Assembly: GCA_021836225.1 (NCBI GenBank) | Contig: JAKBJA010000026.1 | Span: 59,834-123,833, forward strand | Direction of reading: 5' to 3' | Source: Pseudomonadota bacterium | GTDB lineage: Bacteria; Pseudomonadota; Gammaproteobacteria; Burkholderiales; Thiobacillaceae | DNA length: 64,000 nt | Shown: piece after piece, positions 1-9,709 of the stretch | How the letters are laid out: the number at the start of each line of letters is the position of its first letter | How positions within the stretch are numbered: position 1 is the first letter of the stretch | The notes under the pieces: generated by a model | The model's database searches: none | The model's input: only the letters and a program-made list of their open reading frames with translations | Told to the model about the DNA's origin: nothing | Program-made: the position numbers and the translations under genes

Positions 1-2
1 GT

Positions 3-596
3 CACGGCTACGGTCATCAGCGGGCATCGGATCTCACGCCCAGGCAATTCCGCGATGACATCACCCGTGCCAAGCATATCCTCGAAGACTTGGGCGGCGT
101 TGCCATCCGCGGCTATCGCGCCCCGAGTTTTTCCATCAACCGGAACAACTGGTGGGCCGTCGAGGAGCTCGAAAACGCAGGGTATGTATACAGCTCGAGC
201 ATCTATCCGGTGCGCCACGACCATTACGGCATGCCCGACGCGCCGCGTTTTCCGCATCGCCCCAATGGCGAGGCCGGCATTCTCGAACTGCCGCCCACCA
301 CGGTGCCGCTGATGGGACGCAACTGGCCCGCCGCGGGCGGCGGCTGGTTCCGCCTGCTGCCGTATTCGATGTCACGCTGGATGCTGAATCGGGTCAATGA
401 CCGGGACCGCGCGCCCTGCATGTTCTATTTCCATCCCTGGGAACTCGATGCCGGGCAGCCACGTCAGACCGGCCTGTCTGCCAGGACGCGCTTTCGCCAT
501 TACGTCAATCTGCAACGTATGCCGGGCAGACTGCGCAAACTGCTGAACGATTTTGAATGGGACCGCGTCGACCGTGTGTTCCTGCCAGAACATTGA
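3..596 (+). CDS. XrtA-system polysaccharide deacetylase, C-terminal part (cut by window edge)
   Basis: The last 197 residues of a NodB-type carbohydrate esterase; the gene starts upstream of the window and the first whole codon is at 3. Visible motifs are HGYGHQ at the very start, GYRAPSFSI (the R-A-P motif near the metal site) and FYFHPWELD near the end. These match the deacetylase of exosortase A loci (TIGR03006/DUF3473 type), whose members are usually near 270-285 residues. The family removes N- or O-acetyl groups from a polysaccharide, probably in the periplasm. The stop lies 2 bases before the FemAB-like gene, so the two are likely co-transcribed. The family call is firm; the substrate is unknown. 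Confidence 0.88.
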   Translation, partial: HGYGHQRASDLTPRQFRDDITRAKHILEDLGGVAIRGYRAPSFSINRNNWWAVEELENAGYVYSSSIYPVRHDHYGMPDAPRFPHRPNGEAGILELPPTTVPLMGRNWPAAGGGWFRLLPYSMSRWMLNRVNDRDRAPCMFYFHPWELDAGQPRQTGLSARTRFRHYVNLQRMPGRLRKLLNDFEWDRVDRVFLPEH

Positions 597-598
597 AC

Positions 599-1666
599 AT
601 GCCATCCCAGCCCCTTTCGATGCCTGATGCCGGGGCAGCCGACGTCACGGTGCGTGTGCTGGAAGCGCATGAGTGTGCACGTTGGGACGCCTATGTGAAC
701 GCGCATCCGGACGCGACGTTTTTCCATCGCGCCGGCTGGAAGCGCGTGATCGAGGCGGCCTTCGGCCATCGCACCCATTTCCTGCTGGCCGAGCGCGGCG
801 GAGAAACGGTGGGTGTGCTGCCGCTGGTCGAAATCAGGAGCTGGCTGTTCGGGCATAGTCTGGGGTCGCTGCCGTTCTGCGCCTATGGCGGCATCCTGGC
901 CGATCACGACGCCGCCTGGCGGGCGCTCGACGAGGCCGCGCAGGCACTGGCCGAGCGGCTCAAGGTCGGCGCGCTCGAATACCGCAACCAGGCGGCCCAG
1001 CATGCGCACTGGCCGACCAAGGATCTGTACGTCACTTTCAAGAAGGCCATCGAGCCCGACGTCGAGGCCAACATGAACGCCATTCCGCGCAAGCAGCGCG
1101 CCATGGTGCGAAAAGGCATCAAGGCCGGGCTGGTCGGCGAGATCGATGCCGACACCAGCCGGTTTTTCCAGGCCTATTCGGCGAGCGTGCACCGCTTGGG
1201 CACGCCGGTGTTTTCGCGCAAGTTCTTCCATCTGCTGAAAGAGGAATTCGGCGACGACTGCGAAGTGCTCACCATCACGCTGGAGGGGAACGTGATCGCC
1301 AGCGTGATGTCGTTCTACTTCCGCGATGAGGTGCTGCCGTATTACGGCGGTGGCGTGGACGCCGCGCGTGCGGTGGCCGGCAACGATTTCATGTACTGGG
1401 AATTGATGCGGCGCGCCTGCGAACGCGGTCTCAAGGTGTTCGATTTCGGCCGCAGCAAGCGCGGCACCGGCTCGTTCGACTTCAAGAAAAACTGGGGCTT
1501 TGAGCCGACGCCGCTGTATTACGAGTACTTCCTGGTGACGGACACAGACGTCCCCGAGATCAATCCGCTCAATCCCAAATACCGTCTCTTCATTCAGGCC
1601 TGGAAAAGAATGCCGCTGGCGCTCGCCAATGTCATCGGGCCGCACATCGTCAAGAACCTGGGCTGA
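599..1666 (+). CDS. FemAB-like XrtA/PEP-CTERM-associated transferase
   Basis: A 355-residue protein of the FemAB/GNAT superfamily, matching the FemAB-like protein of exosortase A loci (TIGR03019). The C-terminal acyltransferase half carries FDFGRSKRGTGSFDFKKNWG, typical of this group. FemAB proteins transfer aminoacyl or acyl groups to amine acceptors; in this locus the acceptor is presumably a sugar or a lipid-linked glycan (inference). The ATG at 599, 2 bases after the deacetylase stop, is preferred to a start at 557, which would overlap the preceding gene by 40 bases. No signal peptide is seen, so action is probably cytoplasmic. A second GNAT protein of this type lies at 33800. Confidence 0.88.
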   Translation: MPSQPLSMPDAGAADVTVRVLEAHECARWDAYVNAHPDATFFHRAGWKRVIEAAFGHRTHFLLAERGGETVGVLPLVEIRSWLFGHSLGSLPFCAYGGILADHDAAWRALDEAAQALAERLKVGALEYRNQAAQHAHWPTKDLYVTFKKAIEPDVEANMNAIPRKQRAMVRKGIKAGLVGEIDADTSRFFQAYSASVHRLGTPVFSRKFFHLLKEEFGDDCEVLTITLEGNVIASVMSFYFRDEVLPYYGGGVDAARAVAGNDFMYWELMRRACERGLKVFDFGRSKRGTGSFDFKKNWGFEPTPLYYEYFLVTDTDVPEINPLNPKYRLFIQAWKRMPLALANVIGPHIVKNLG

Positions 1667-1670
1667 CGCC

Positions 1671-2891
1671 ATGGACGGGCTGCTGTTTCTTGCACATCGC
1701 ATCCCGTTCCCGCCCAACAAGGGCGACAAGATACGCTCGTTTCATCTGCTGCGGCACCTGAGCAAGCATTACGCCATTCATCTCGGCGCCTTCGTCGACG
1801 ATCCAGACGACTGGCAGTACCAGGACGCATTGAAGCCCTATTGCGCATCGATCAAACTGTTGCCGCTGCATCCGCGCCGTTCCAGGCTGGCGAGCCTGAG
1901 CGGGCTGCTCTCCGGCGAGGCATTGACGTTGCCCTATTATCGAAACCGCGAACTCAAGCGCTGGGCAGCCGACCTGGCCGACTCCGGTAGCGTGACGCGC
2001 GGACTGGCGTTTTCCTCGGCGATGGCGCAGTTCATGCCGGCCGGCCTTGCGCGCCGCGTGCTCGACATGGTCGACGTCGATTCCGACAAGTGGACGCAGT
2101 ATGCCCCGACCCAGCGCTGGCCCCTGTCATGGGTGTATGCGCGCGAAGGTCGCAAACTGGCGGCCTGGGAAGCACGGGTGGCGCAGGATTTCGACGCCAC
2201 CCTGCTGGTGTCGTGCGACGAGGCGGCGCTGCTGCAACGCCGCGTCCCGCAGGCATGCGACAGGATCGGCGCCTTCGAGAACGGCGTCGATGCCGAGTAT
2301 TTCTCACCGGCGCGCGACTACCCGAATCCCTATGAGTCCGACGTGCTGGGCGTGGCCTTTACCGGTGCGATGGATTACTGGCCGAACGTCGATGCCGTCA
2401 GCTGGTTTGCCGAACGGATTTTCCCGGCCGTCCGCGAAGCTGTTCCAGCCGCGCAGTTCACCATCGTCGGCAGTCGGCCGACCGAGGCCGTCCTCGCGCT
2501 GGCGCGCCAGCCCGGGGTCGTCGTTACCGGCAGCGTGCCCGACGTGCGGCCGTATCTGGCGCATGCCGCGTGTGCCGTGGCACCCTTGCGGATCGCGCGC
2601 GGCATCCAGAACAAGGTGCTGGAAGCGATGGCGATGGCGCGTCCGGTGGTGGTCACGGCGCAGGCGGCCGAGGGCATCCGCGCCGAGGCCGGACGCGATT
2701 TTCTGCTGGCGCAGGATGAAGCCGGCTTGGCCGGTGCCATCATTGCGCAATTGCAGACGCGTGCCTCCTGCCCGCAGGCGCGCGCCTGCATCCTGGAGCA
2801 TTACGACTGGACCCGCAATTTATCGATGATCGATGCCCTGTTCGATGCGACGCCCGCCGCATCCCCTCTTCTGGAGACGTGCCCCGCATGA
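1671..2891 (+). CDS. GT4 glycosyltransferase, PEP-CTERM/XrtA type (TIGR03087-like)
   Basis: A 406-residue GT-B glycosyltransferase. The N-terminal half opens with LFLAHRIPFPPNKGDKIRS, a signature of the XrtA-associated TIGR03087 group. The C-terminal donor domain has FTIVGSRPTEAVLALA, VTGSVPDVRPYLAHA and GIQNKVLEAMAMARPVV, the last in the place of the usual E-x7-E region. It should add one sugar to the lipid-linked repeat unit on the cytoplasmic side. The ATG at 1671 is chosen because it lies 4 bases after the FemAB stop; an upstream in-frame start at 1629 would overlap. A paralogue sits at 24535-25755. The sugar cannot be read from the sequence. Confidence 0.9.
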   Translation: MDGLLFLAHRIPFPPNKGDKIRSFHLLRHLSKHYAIHLGAFVDDPDDWQYQDALKPYCASIKLLPLHPRRSRLASLSGLLSGEALTLPYYRNRELKRWAADLADSGSVTRGLAFSSAMAQFMPAGLARRVLDMVDVDSDKWTQYAPTQRWPLSWVYAREGRKLAAWEARVAQDFDATLLVSCDEAALLQRRVPQACDRIGAFENGVDAEYFSPARDYPNPYESDVLGVAFTGAMDYWPNVDAVSWFAERIFPAVREAVPAAQFTIVGSRPTEAVLALARQPGVVVTGSVPDVRPYLAHAACAVAPLRIARGIQNKVLEAMAMARPVVVTAQAAEGIRAEAGRDFLLAQDEAGLAGAIIAQLQTRASCPQARACILEHYDWTRNLSMIDALFDATPAASPLLETCPA

Positions 2892-4444
2892 GTGCCTTGC
2901 CCGATGTCCTTCCCGTGACTGCGCCACGCAATAGCTGGGGGCTGCCCGCTGGCATGACAGCAGGTATCCTGCTGCTGCTCATCGCTGGGTTCTGGCCGAC
3001 ACTCTATTCGATGATCGAGATTTGGGATCGATCGGAAACCTATACGCATGGCTACCTGATTTTTCCCATCAGCGCCTGGCTCATCTGGCGCAAGCGAGCG
3101 GAACTGGCGCGGATTCGGCCGTATCCCGATCTGCGCGGGCTGATTCTGCTGGCTGCGGCCGGTGCAGCCTGGTTGCTGGCCGATGCCGGCAGTGTCAATG
3201 TGGTCGCGCAGTATGCGGTCATTGCCATGTTGATCGCGGCAGTGTGGGCGTTGCTGGGATGGACATTCGTACGGACGGCATTCTTCCCGCTGATGTTCCT
3301 GCTGTTCGCAGTGCCGGTGGGCGAATTCCTGATTCAGCCGCTGATGGGCGTGACCGCCGATTTCGCCGTGACATTGCTGCAGGTCACCGGCATCCCGGTC
3401 TACCGCGAAGGCACGTTCTTCAGCATTCCCAGCGGTGACTGGTCGGTCGTCGAGGCGTGTTCCGGCCTGCGCTACCTCATTGCCTCCATCACCCTGGGCA
3501 GTCTGTATGCCTATCTCACCTATCGGTCATGGGGGCGTCGGTTCGTCTTCGCGGTCTTGTCGGGCATCGTGCCGATATTTGCCAACGGGATTCGCGCCTA
3601 CATGATCGTCATGATCGGTCATCTTGCGGGCATGAAATACGCGGTCGGTGTGGATCACCTGATCTATGGCTGGGTTTTCTTCGGTGTCGTCATGCTGCTG
3701 CTGTTCTGGATCGGCAGCTTCTGGCGCGAGGATGACCAGCCAGAGTCCGGTGTTGCAACGCCGGTTACAGCGAATTCGAGCCGTTCATACGCTAAGATGG
3801 CCCTGCCGGTGGCGATCGCCACGCTGCTGATCGCCGGGCTTTGGCCCGCTTATGCCGCCTGGCTCAATGCCCGGTCGTTGCCGGCCATGCCCGCATTGCA
3901 GATCGAGGCGCAGGGCGGCTGGCAGCCCGGTGAGGCCTTCACCACCTGGGTGCCGCACTGGGTTGGCGCCGACCGGACGTTGCGCCAGTCCTATATGCAG
4001 GCCGGACAAAAAGTGCTGCTGGAGCTGAATTATTATGCGACCCAGCGGCAGGGTGCCGAACTGATCAATTCGCAGAATTACATGGTCAGCCAGTCAAAAA
4101 ATGAGCACTGGATCAATATCGGCGAGAAACAACGCACCGTGGATATTGCCGGGCAGCCCCGCCAGGCGCGGCAGGCCAAGCTCGAATCCAGGGATGGGCA
4201 GGGGCGTCTGCTGGTGTGGCAATGGAACCTGATCGATCGCCGGCCTACCGTGAACGACCTGTTCGGCAAGCTTCTGCTGGCCTTCGACCGCGTATTGCTG
4301 AGGCGCGACGATGGCCTCTCTGTGCTGATCGCCACGCCGTACGAGGGCAAGGAAATCGATGCCGCCGCTGCCACCCTGGCACGCTTCGCGGCTGGTATGG
4401 AGCCTGCAATTGCGCATACGCTCGACCAGGTCGACGGACCGTGA
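2888..4444 (+). CDS. xrtA: Exosortase A fused to an EpsI domain
   Basis: A 518-residue polytopic protein. Exosortases are membrane cysteine transpeptidases that cleave PEP-CTERM tails of secreted proteins. The expected catalytic triad is visible: Cys191 in VVEACSGLRYL, Arg236 in FANGIRAYMIV and His257 in VDHLIYGW. About eight hydrophobic segments fill residues 20-290. The remaining 220 residues match the EpsI domain (TIGR02914) that is often fused to XrtA. The ATG at 2888 overlaps the preceding stop in ATGA; a GTG three codons upstream is the alternative. It lies inside the polysaccharide operon, as is usual for XrtA. No PEP-CTERM substrate is encoded in this window. Confidence 0.95.
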   Translation: MSALPDVLPVTAPRNSWGLPAGMTAGILLLLIAGFWPTLYSMIEIWDRSETYTHGYLIFPISAWLIWRKRAELARIRPYPDLRGLILLAAAGAAWLLADAGSVNVVAQYAVIAMLIAAVWALLGWTFVRTAFFPLMFLLFAVPVGEFLIQPLMGVTADFAVTLLQVTGIPVYREGTFFSIPSGDWSVVEACSGLRYLIASITLGSLYAYLTYRSWGRRFVFAVLSGIVPIFANGIRAYMIVMIGHLAGMKYAVGVDHLIYGWVFFGVVMLLLFWIGSFWREDDQPESGVATPVTANSSRSYAKMALPVAIATLLIAGLWPAYAAWLNARSLPAMPALQIEAQGGWQPGEAFTTWVPHWVGADRTLRQSYMQAGQKVLLELNYYATQRQGAELINSQNYMVSQSKNEHWINIGEKQRTVDIAGQPRQARQAKLESRDGQGRLLVWQWNLIDRRPTVNDLFGKLLLAFDRVLLRRDDGLSVLIATPYEGKEIDAAAATLARFAAGMEPAIAHTLDQVDGP

Positions 4445-5586
4445 TTGCACACATCGTGCATGTCGTCCACCGTTTCGACACCGGCGGCATGGAGAACGGC
4501 ATGGTCAATCTATTCAACACCATGCCGCCCGGGCGTTTCCGCCATACCGTGGTGGCCTTGACCGACTTCAGCGACTTTCGCCGGCGCATCACCGCGCAGG
4601 CGGTCGAGTTCCATGCGCTGCATCGCCCGCCGGGGCACAACCCGGGCTGGATGACCAAGCTGTGGACGCTGCTGCGCCAGATCAGGCCCGACCTGGTGCA
4701 TACCCGCAATCTGGCGGCGCTGGAAGCGCAGTTTGTTGCCGCCGCGGCCGGTATTCGCGCCACTGTGCACGGCGAGCATGGGCGCGACGTCTTCGACCTG
4801 TATGGCCGGAACTGGAAATACAATCTGCTGCGGCGTGCGGCGAGGCCGCTGGTGTCGAATTACATTGCGGTCAGCCGCGACCTCGAAAGCTGGCTGCGTC
4901 TCGTCGTCGGCGTGCCGCCGCGCAAGCTGCACCAGATCTACAACGGCGTTGACAGCGTGAAATTCCATCCGCGTGCCGGCGCGCGGCCGGCGGTGCTGCC
5001 ACCGGGATTTGCCGACGCCGGGAGCACGGTCTTCGGATCGGTCGGGCGGATGGTTGAGGTCAAGGACTACCCCACGCTTGCACGCGCTTTCATCCGGCTG
5101 AAGCAACTCGCCCCCGAGCGCGCCGCGCAGGCGCGACTGGTCATCGTCGGTGAAGGGCCGGCGCGCGCAACCTGTCTCGACCTCCTGCAGCAGGCCGGGA
5201 TGGCGCATCAGGCCTGGCTGCCGGGCGAGCGTCATGACATCGCGATGCTGATGCAGGCATTCGACACATTCGTGCTGCCGTCGAAAAACGAGGGTATCTC
5301 CAATACCATACTCGAAGCGCTGGCGAGCGGGCTGCCGGTCATCGCCACCGCGGTGGGAGGCAACGTGGAGCTGGTGGAAGACGGCGTCACCGGACGGCTG
5401 GCCGCAGTGGGCGATGCGGACGATATGGCACAGGCCTTGCTGGGATATCTGGGTGGACCGGCGGCGGCCCGCATCGCAGAGCACGGCGGGAACGCGCGGC
5501 TTCACGCCGAGCAGCGCTTCAGCATCCCGGCGATGGCCGAGGCGTATGCCGCGGTATATGACCAGACGCTGGGGCACAGGCGCTGA
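4441..5586 (+). CDS. GT4 glycosyltransferase, PEP-CTERM/XrtA type (TIGR03088-like)
   Basis: A 381-residue GT-B glycosyltransferase of the second XrtA-associated group. It begins with VHRFDTGGMENGMVNL, close to the family signature. The donor-binding half carries PSKNEGISNTILEALASG (E-x7-E motif) followed by GLPVIATAVGGNVELV. The start is GTG at 4441, overlapping the xrtA stop as GTGA; the only longer readings run deep into xrtA. The role is addition of one sugar to the lipid-linked exopolysaccharide unit. It is cytoplasmic or membrane-associated. Confidence 0.9.
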   Translation: MIAHIVHVVHRFDTGGMENGMVNLFNTMPPGRFRHTVVALTDFSDFRRRITAQAVEFHALHRPPGHNPGWMTKLWTLLRQIRPDLVHTRNLAALEAQFVAAAAGIRATVHGEHGRDVFDLYGRNWKYNLLRRAARPLVSNYIAVSRDLESWLRLVVGVPPRKLHQIYNGVDSVKFHPRAGARPAVLPPGFADAGSTVFGSVGRMVEVKDYPTLARAFIRLKQLAPERAAQARLVIVGEGPARATCLDLLQQAGMAHQAWLPGERHDIAMLMQAFDTFVLPSKNEGISNTILEALASGLPVIATAVGGNVELVEDGVTGRLAAVGDADDMAQALLGYLGGPAAARIAEHGGNARLHAEQRFSIPAMAEAYAAVYDQTLGHRR

Positions 5587-5637
5587 GTGGCCGTCGAACG
5601 GCCCGATAAATCGACAGAACAGGGACAGACAACAAGC

Positions 5638-7557
5638 ATGTGCGGCATCACCGGCATTTTCGATACCAGCGGCGTGAACGAGATTTCACGCGAGCTGCTG
5701 CATCGCATGAACGAAACCCAGTTCCATCGCGGCCCCGACGAAGGCGGCCTGCATCTGGAGCCCGGGCTGGGGCTGGGGCACCGGCGCCTGTCCATCATCG
5801 ACCTGTCCACCGGCCAGCAGCCGCTGTTCAACGAGGACGGTTCGGTCGTCGTCGTGTTCAACGGCGAAATCTACAACTTCCAGGAACTGGTGCCCGAACT
5901 GGAGGCGCTGGGCCACACCTTCCGCACCCATTCCGACACCGAAGTCATCGTCCATGCCTGGGAAGCCTGGGGCGAAGCCTGCGTGGCGCGCTTTCGCGGC
6001 ATGTTCGCGTTTGCACTATGGGACCGCAAGCAGGAAACGCTGTTCGTGGTGCGTGACCGCTTCGGCGTCAAGCCGCTGTATTACGCTTTCCTTGATACCG
6101 GCGAATTCATTTTCGGTTCGGAGCTGAAGTCGCTGATGGTGCATCCCAGCCTGGCGCGCGACATCGATCCGCTGGCGGTCGAGGACTATTTTGCCTACGG
6201 CTACGTGCCGGAGCCGCGCACCATTTTCAAGCGCGTGTACAAGCTGCCGCCCGGTTTCACGCTCACGCTCAAGCGTGGCGTCGCCCGTGCACTGCCGAAG
6301 CAGTATTGGGACATGCCTTTCACGCCAGTGGCGGTGAAGGACGAGTCGGACGCCATGGATGAGCTGGTCGAGCGCATGAAGGAATCGATCCGCCTGCGCA
6401 TGATCGCCGACGTGCCGCTGGGCGCGTTCCTGTCGGGCGGCGTCGATTCCAGCGCGGTGGTGGCGATGATGGCCACGCAGTCGGCCACGCCGGTGAACAC
6501 CTGCTCGATCGGCTTCGACGACCCCGCATTCAACGAAATCGAGTTTGCCCAGCTGGTCGCCGACCGCTACCGCACGCAGCATCACGTCGAAACCGTCGCC
6601 GCCGACGATTTCAGCCTGGTCGACAAACTCGCCCAGGTATACGACGAGCCGTACGCCGATTCGTCCGCGCTGCCGACCTACCGGGTATGCGAACTCGCGC
6701 GCAAGCATGTGAAGGTCGCCTTGTCGGGCGACGGCGGCGACGAGCACTTCGCCGGCTACCGCCGCTATCGCTGGTTCCGCTACGAAGAACGGATGCGCGC
6801 GGTGATGCCGCTGGCGCTGCGCCGTCCGCTGTTCGGCGCGCTCGGCCGGCTGTATCCGAAGGCCGACTGGGCGCCCAAGGTGTTCCGCGCCAAGACCACC
6901 TTCGAGGCACTGGCACGCGACACCGTCGAAGGCTATTTCCATGGCGTCTCGCTGCTCTCAGATGCGCAACGAAAACAGCTGTTCTCGCCGTCCTTCAAAC
7001 GCGAACTGCAGGGTTATCAGGCGGTGGAAGTGCTGCGCCGGCATGCTGCCGTTGCGCCCACCGACGATCCGCTGTCGCTGGTGCAGTATCTCGACATGAA
7101 GACCTATCTGGTCGGCGATATCCTCACCAAGGTCGACCGCGCCAGCATGGCGCACGCACTCGAAGTGCGCGAGCCGCTGCTCGACCATGAGCTGATGGGC
7201 TGGGTGTCGGGCCTGCCGACCGATCTCAAATTGCGCGGCACCGAGGGCAAATATCTGCTGAAGAAAGCCATGGAACCCTATCTGCCGCACGATGTGCTGT
7301 ATCGCAAGAAGATGGGCTTCTCCGTGCCGCTGGCGGCCTGGTTCCGCGGCCCGCTCGCCGCTGTCATCCGCAATGTGGTGCTGGGCGAAAGGCTGGCGTC
7401 CACCGGCCTGTTCAACCGGGACTACCTGCGCGAGGTGGTTGAGGCGCACCAGTCCGGCCGGCGCGATTATTCGGTGATTCTGTGGACGGTGCTGATGTTC
7501 AATGCCTTCCTCGAAAAGGTGCTGGGTATGGATGAAACGGAGCAGCAGGCCGCATGA
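5638..7557 (+). CDS. XrtA-associated asparagine-synthase-like amidotransferase (TIGR03108 type)
   Basis: A 639-residue class II glutamine amidotransferase/asparagine synthase-type protein. Cys2 directly after Met1 (MCGITGIF) is the glutaminase nucleophile, and FNGEIYNF plus DRFGVKPLYYA complete that domain. The ATP pyrophosphatase loop SGGVDSS is at 266-272, followed by LSGDGGDEHFAGY. The ATG at 5638 is required to place Cys at position 2. Family knowledge: glutamine-derived ammonia is joined to an adenylated carboxylate. In floc-forming Zoogloea such a gene is needed for exopolysaccharide-dependent flocculation. The acceptor here may be a uronic acid in the polysaccharide (inference). Compare the protein at 14939-16765, which lacks Cys2. 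Confidence 0.92.
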   Translation: MCGITGIFDTSGVNEISRELLHRMNETQFHRGPDEGGLHLEPGLGLGHRRLSIIDLSTGQQPLFNEDGSVVVVFNGEIYNFQELVPELEALGHTFRTHSDTEVIVHAWEAWGEACVARFRGMFAFALWDRKQETLFVVRDRFGVKPLYYAFLDTGEFIFGSELKSLMVHPSLARDIDPLAVEDYFAYGYVPEPRTIFKRVYKLPPGFTLTLKRGVARALPKQYWDMPFTPVAVKDESDAMDELVERMKESIRLRMIADVPLGAFLSGGVDSSAVVAMMATQSATPVNTCSIGFDDPAFNEIEFAQLVADRYRTQHHVETVAADDFSLVDKLAQVYDEPYADSSALPTYRVCELARKHVKVALSGDGGDEHFAGYRRYRWFRYEERMRAVMPLALRRPLFGALGRLYPKADWAPKVFRAKTTFEALARDTVEGYFHGVSLLSDAQRKQLFSPSFKRELQGYQAVEVLRRHAAVAPTDDPLSLVQYLDMKTYLVGDILTKVDRASMAHALEVREPLLDHELMGWVSGLPTDLKLRGTEGKYLLKKAMEPYLPHDVLYRKKMGFSVPLAAWFRGPLAAVIRNVVLGERLASTGLFNRDYLREVVEAHQSGRRDYSVILWTVLMFNAFLEKVLGMDETEQQAA

Positions 7558-8480
7558 ACAGCAAAAATCCACTCAGTACGCTTCGACGTGTCGTGCAGGC
7601 CACCTTGACCAATCAGATTGCCCGATTTGCGCCATCCTTATATGTTTATCTGACAGGGCAGACGGGTCGTGGTGCGGAGGAAGTGCATCTGGAAAAGGTC
7701 GGTGACTATTTCCAGAACTGTTTTGACGAATACTTTGAGCAGTTGGGCATTGCACAATCAGGGCAGATAGATTTTCTGCGCGGGAAACGCATCCTTGAGT
7801 ACGGTCCTGGCGATGTGCCCGGCGTTGCGATTTTGATGGTTTCGCATGGCGCCAGTCAGGTGGTGTGCGTGGACCGGTTCCCGATGGTCCGGATGTCCCC
7901 AAAGAACGTTCAGATTGTGAAACTCATGCTGGAACGCTTGCCCTTGCCGCAGCAGGATCGTGCGTGGGCCTGCTTTAGACAAGCAACCCATCCTGAATCC
8001 GGACTCAATCCCCAACTGATCGATTATCTGGTTCGGCCAAGCGGCTTGTCCGGACTTTCGAATGCGGTTGATCTGGTCATGTCACGTGCCGTTCTCGAAC
8101 ATGTCAACGACCTTCCCGCAACCTTCCGGGACATGCATGCGGCACTTAAACCAGGTGGAATTGCCATCCATCTGGTTGATCTCAAAAGTCATGGTCTGCA
8201 CCGCGAGAACCCACTGGATTTTTTGAGCTGGCCCACTTGGCTATGGTCCATGATGTATAACGCGAAAGGCGTGCCAAACCGCTTGCGTATCGATGCCTAT
8301 CGGGACGCGGTCGCGCAAAGCGGTCTTGAAGTGATCGCCATGAAGCCTACAGTACTTGCCTCGCCAGATGATGTCCGGACAGTACGCACCGATCTTGCTG
8401 CGCCCTTTATAAAATTGTCCGACGAAGATTTGTCCTGGCTTGGATTCTGGCTTGTCTGCCGAAAACCCACGGTCCAATAG
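7554..8480 (+). CDS. Class I SAM-dependent methyltransferase
   Basis: A 308-residue protein with a Rossmann methyltransferase core: motif I as ILEYGPGDVPGVAIL, an acidic strand end in VVCVDRFPM and motif IV/V in DLVMSRAVLEHVNDLPATF. It contains no membrane segment. The ATG overlaps the amidotransferase stop in ATGA, so it is translated with the exopolysaccharide operon. It probably O-methylates a sugar or capping group; nothing in the sequence names the acceptor. Codon use looks slightly less GC-rich than in the neighbouring glycosyltransferases, which may hint at separate acquisition. Confidence 0.82.
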   Translation: MNSKNPLSTLRRVVQATLTNQIARFAPSLYVYLTGQTGRGAEEVHLEKVGDYFQNCFDEYFEQLGIAQSGQIDFLRGKRILEYGPGDVPGVAILMVSHGASQVVCVDRFPMVRMSPKNVQIVKLMLERLPLPQQDRAWACFRQATHPESGLNPQLIDYLVRPSGLSGLSNAVDLVMSRAVLEHVNDLPATFRDMHAALKPGGIAIHLVDLKSHGLHRENPLDFLSWPTWLWSMMYNAKGVPNRLRIDAYRDAVAQSGLEVIAMKPTVLASPDDVRTVRTDLAAPFIKLSDEDLSWLGFWLVCRKPTVQ

Positions 8481-8482
8481 TT

Positions 8483-9709
8483 ATGCGCATCCTCCACGTC
8501 TTCGACCACACCCTGCCGCTGCATTCCGGCTATACCTTCCGCAGCGCGGCGATCCTGCACAACCAGCGGAAAATGGGGTGGGACACCTACCACCTGTCCG
8601 GTCCCAAGCAGATCAATTGCGGCGTGTTGGAAGAGGAGGCCGACGGGCTGCATTTCTATCGCACGCCGAAACCGGCCGGGCTGCTGGCGCGCCTGCCCGG
8701 CGGCGATCCGTTCGCCGTGATGGGCTCCATCGAGAGACGCCTGCTGGCCTTGGCAAAAGACCTGCAGCCCGACGTGATCCACGCGCATTCGCCGGTGCTG
8801 GACGCGGTGCCGGCGATTCGTGTCGGCCGCAAGCTGGGCATCCCCGTGGTCTATGAAATTCGCGCCTTCTGGGAAGACGCGGCGGTCGACCACGGCAGCA
8901 CGAAGGAAGGCAGCCTGCGTTACCGGCTCACCCGTGCGCTGGAAACCTGGGCAGTGAAGCAGGCCGATGCCGTCACCGTCATCTGCGAAGGTCTGCGCAG
9001 CGATCTCGTCGCGCGCGGCATTGCGCCCGGCAAGATCACGGTCATTCCCAATGCGGTCGACATCGACAAGTTCGCCGTCGGCGGCAAGCCGGATGCCGAA
9101 CTGAAAATGAAACTGGGGCTCGGCACCAGCCGTGTGCTCGGCTTCATCGGCTCGTTCTACGCCTACGAAGGTCTGGACCTGCTGATCGCCGCCTTGCCGA
9201 CGATCCTCAGGCAGATGCCCGACGTGAAAGTGCTGCTGGTCGGCGGCGGACCGCAGGATGCGGCGTTGAAGCAGCAGGTGATGGCGCTCGACCTGAAAGA
9301 CCGCGTGGTCTTCACCGGGCGCGTGCCGCACGCCGAAGTGAACCGCTATTACGACCTGGTCGACGTGCTGGTGTACGCGCGCCACCCGATGCGGCTGACC
9401 GAACTGGTCACGCCGCTGAAGCCGCTGGAGGCGATGGCGCAGGGCCGCCTGATGGTGGCGTCCGACGTCGGCGGCCACAAGGAGCTGATCCGGGACGGCA
9501 AGACGGGCGTGCTGTTCCGCGCCGGCAATGCCGGGGATCTTGCCAGCAAGGTGGTGGCGCTGCTGAAATACGAACAGGGCTGGGACAGCATGAAGCGCAA
9601 TGGCCGCCAGTTCGTCGAGACCGAGCGCAACTGGGCCGCCAGCGTGGCGCGCTATCGTGGTGTGTACGGCAGCCTCGTCAAACCGGGGATGGAGGCAGCG
9701 CTTGGCTGA
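8483..9709 (+). CDS. GT4 glycosyltransferase, exosortase A-associated (TIGR04063-like)
   Basis: A 408-residue GT-B glycosyltransferase. The N-terminus ILHVFDHTLPLHSGYTFRS is characteristic of the third conserved XrtA-associated glycosyltransferase group. The C-terminal donor domain has LLVGGGPQ and VTPLKPLEAMAQGRLMVAS, which replaces the usual E-x7-E with a related motif. It starts 2 bases after the methyltransferase stop. It should act in the cytoplasm on the growing lipid-linked oligosaccharide. Confidence 0.9.
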   Translation: MRILHVFDHTLPLHSGYTFRSAAILHNQRKMGWDTYHLSGPKQINCGVLEEEADGLHFYRTPKPAGLLARLPGGDPFAVMGSIERRLLALAKDLQPDVIHAHSPVLDAVPAIRVGRKLGIPVVYEIRAFWEDAAVDHGSTKEGSLRYRLTRALETWAVKQADAVTVICEGLRSDLVARGIAPGKITVIPNAVDIDKFAVGGKPDAELKMKLGLGTSRVLGFIGSFYAYEGLDLLIAALPTILRQMPDVKVLLVGGGPQDAALKQQVMALDLKDRVVFTGRVPHAEVNRYYDLVDVLVYARHPMRLTELVTPLKPLEAMAQGRLMVASDVGGHKELIRDGKTGVLFRAGNAGDLASKVVALLKYEQGWDSMKRNGRQFVETERNWAASVARYRGVYGSLVKPGMEAALG

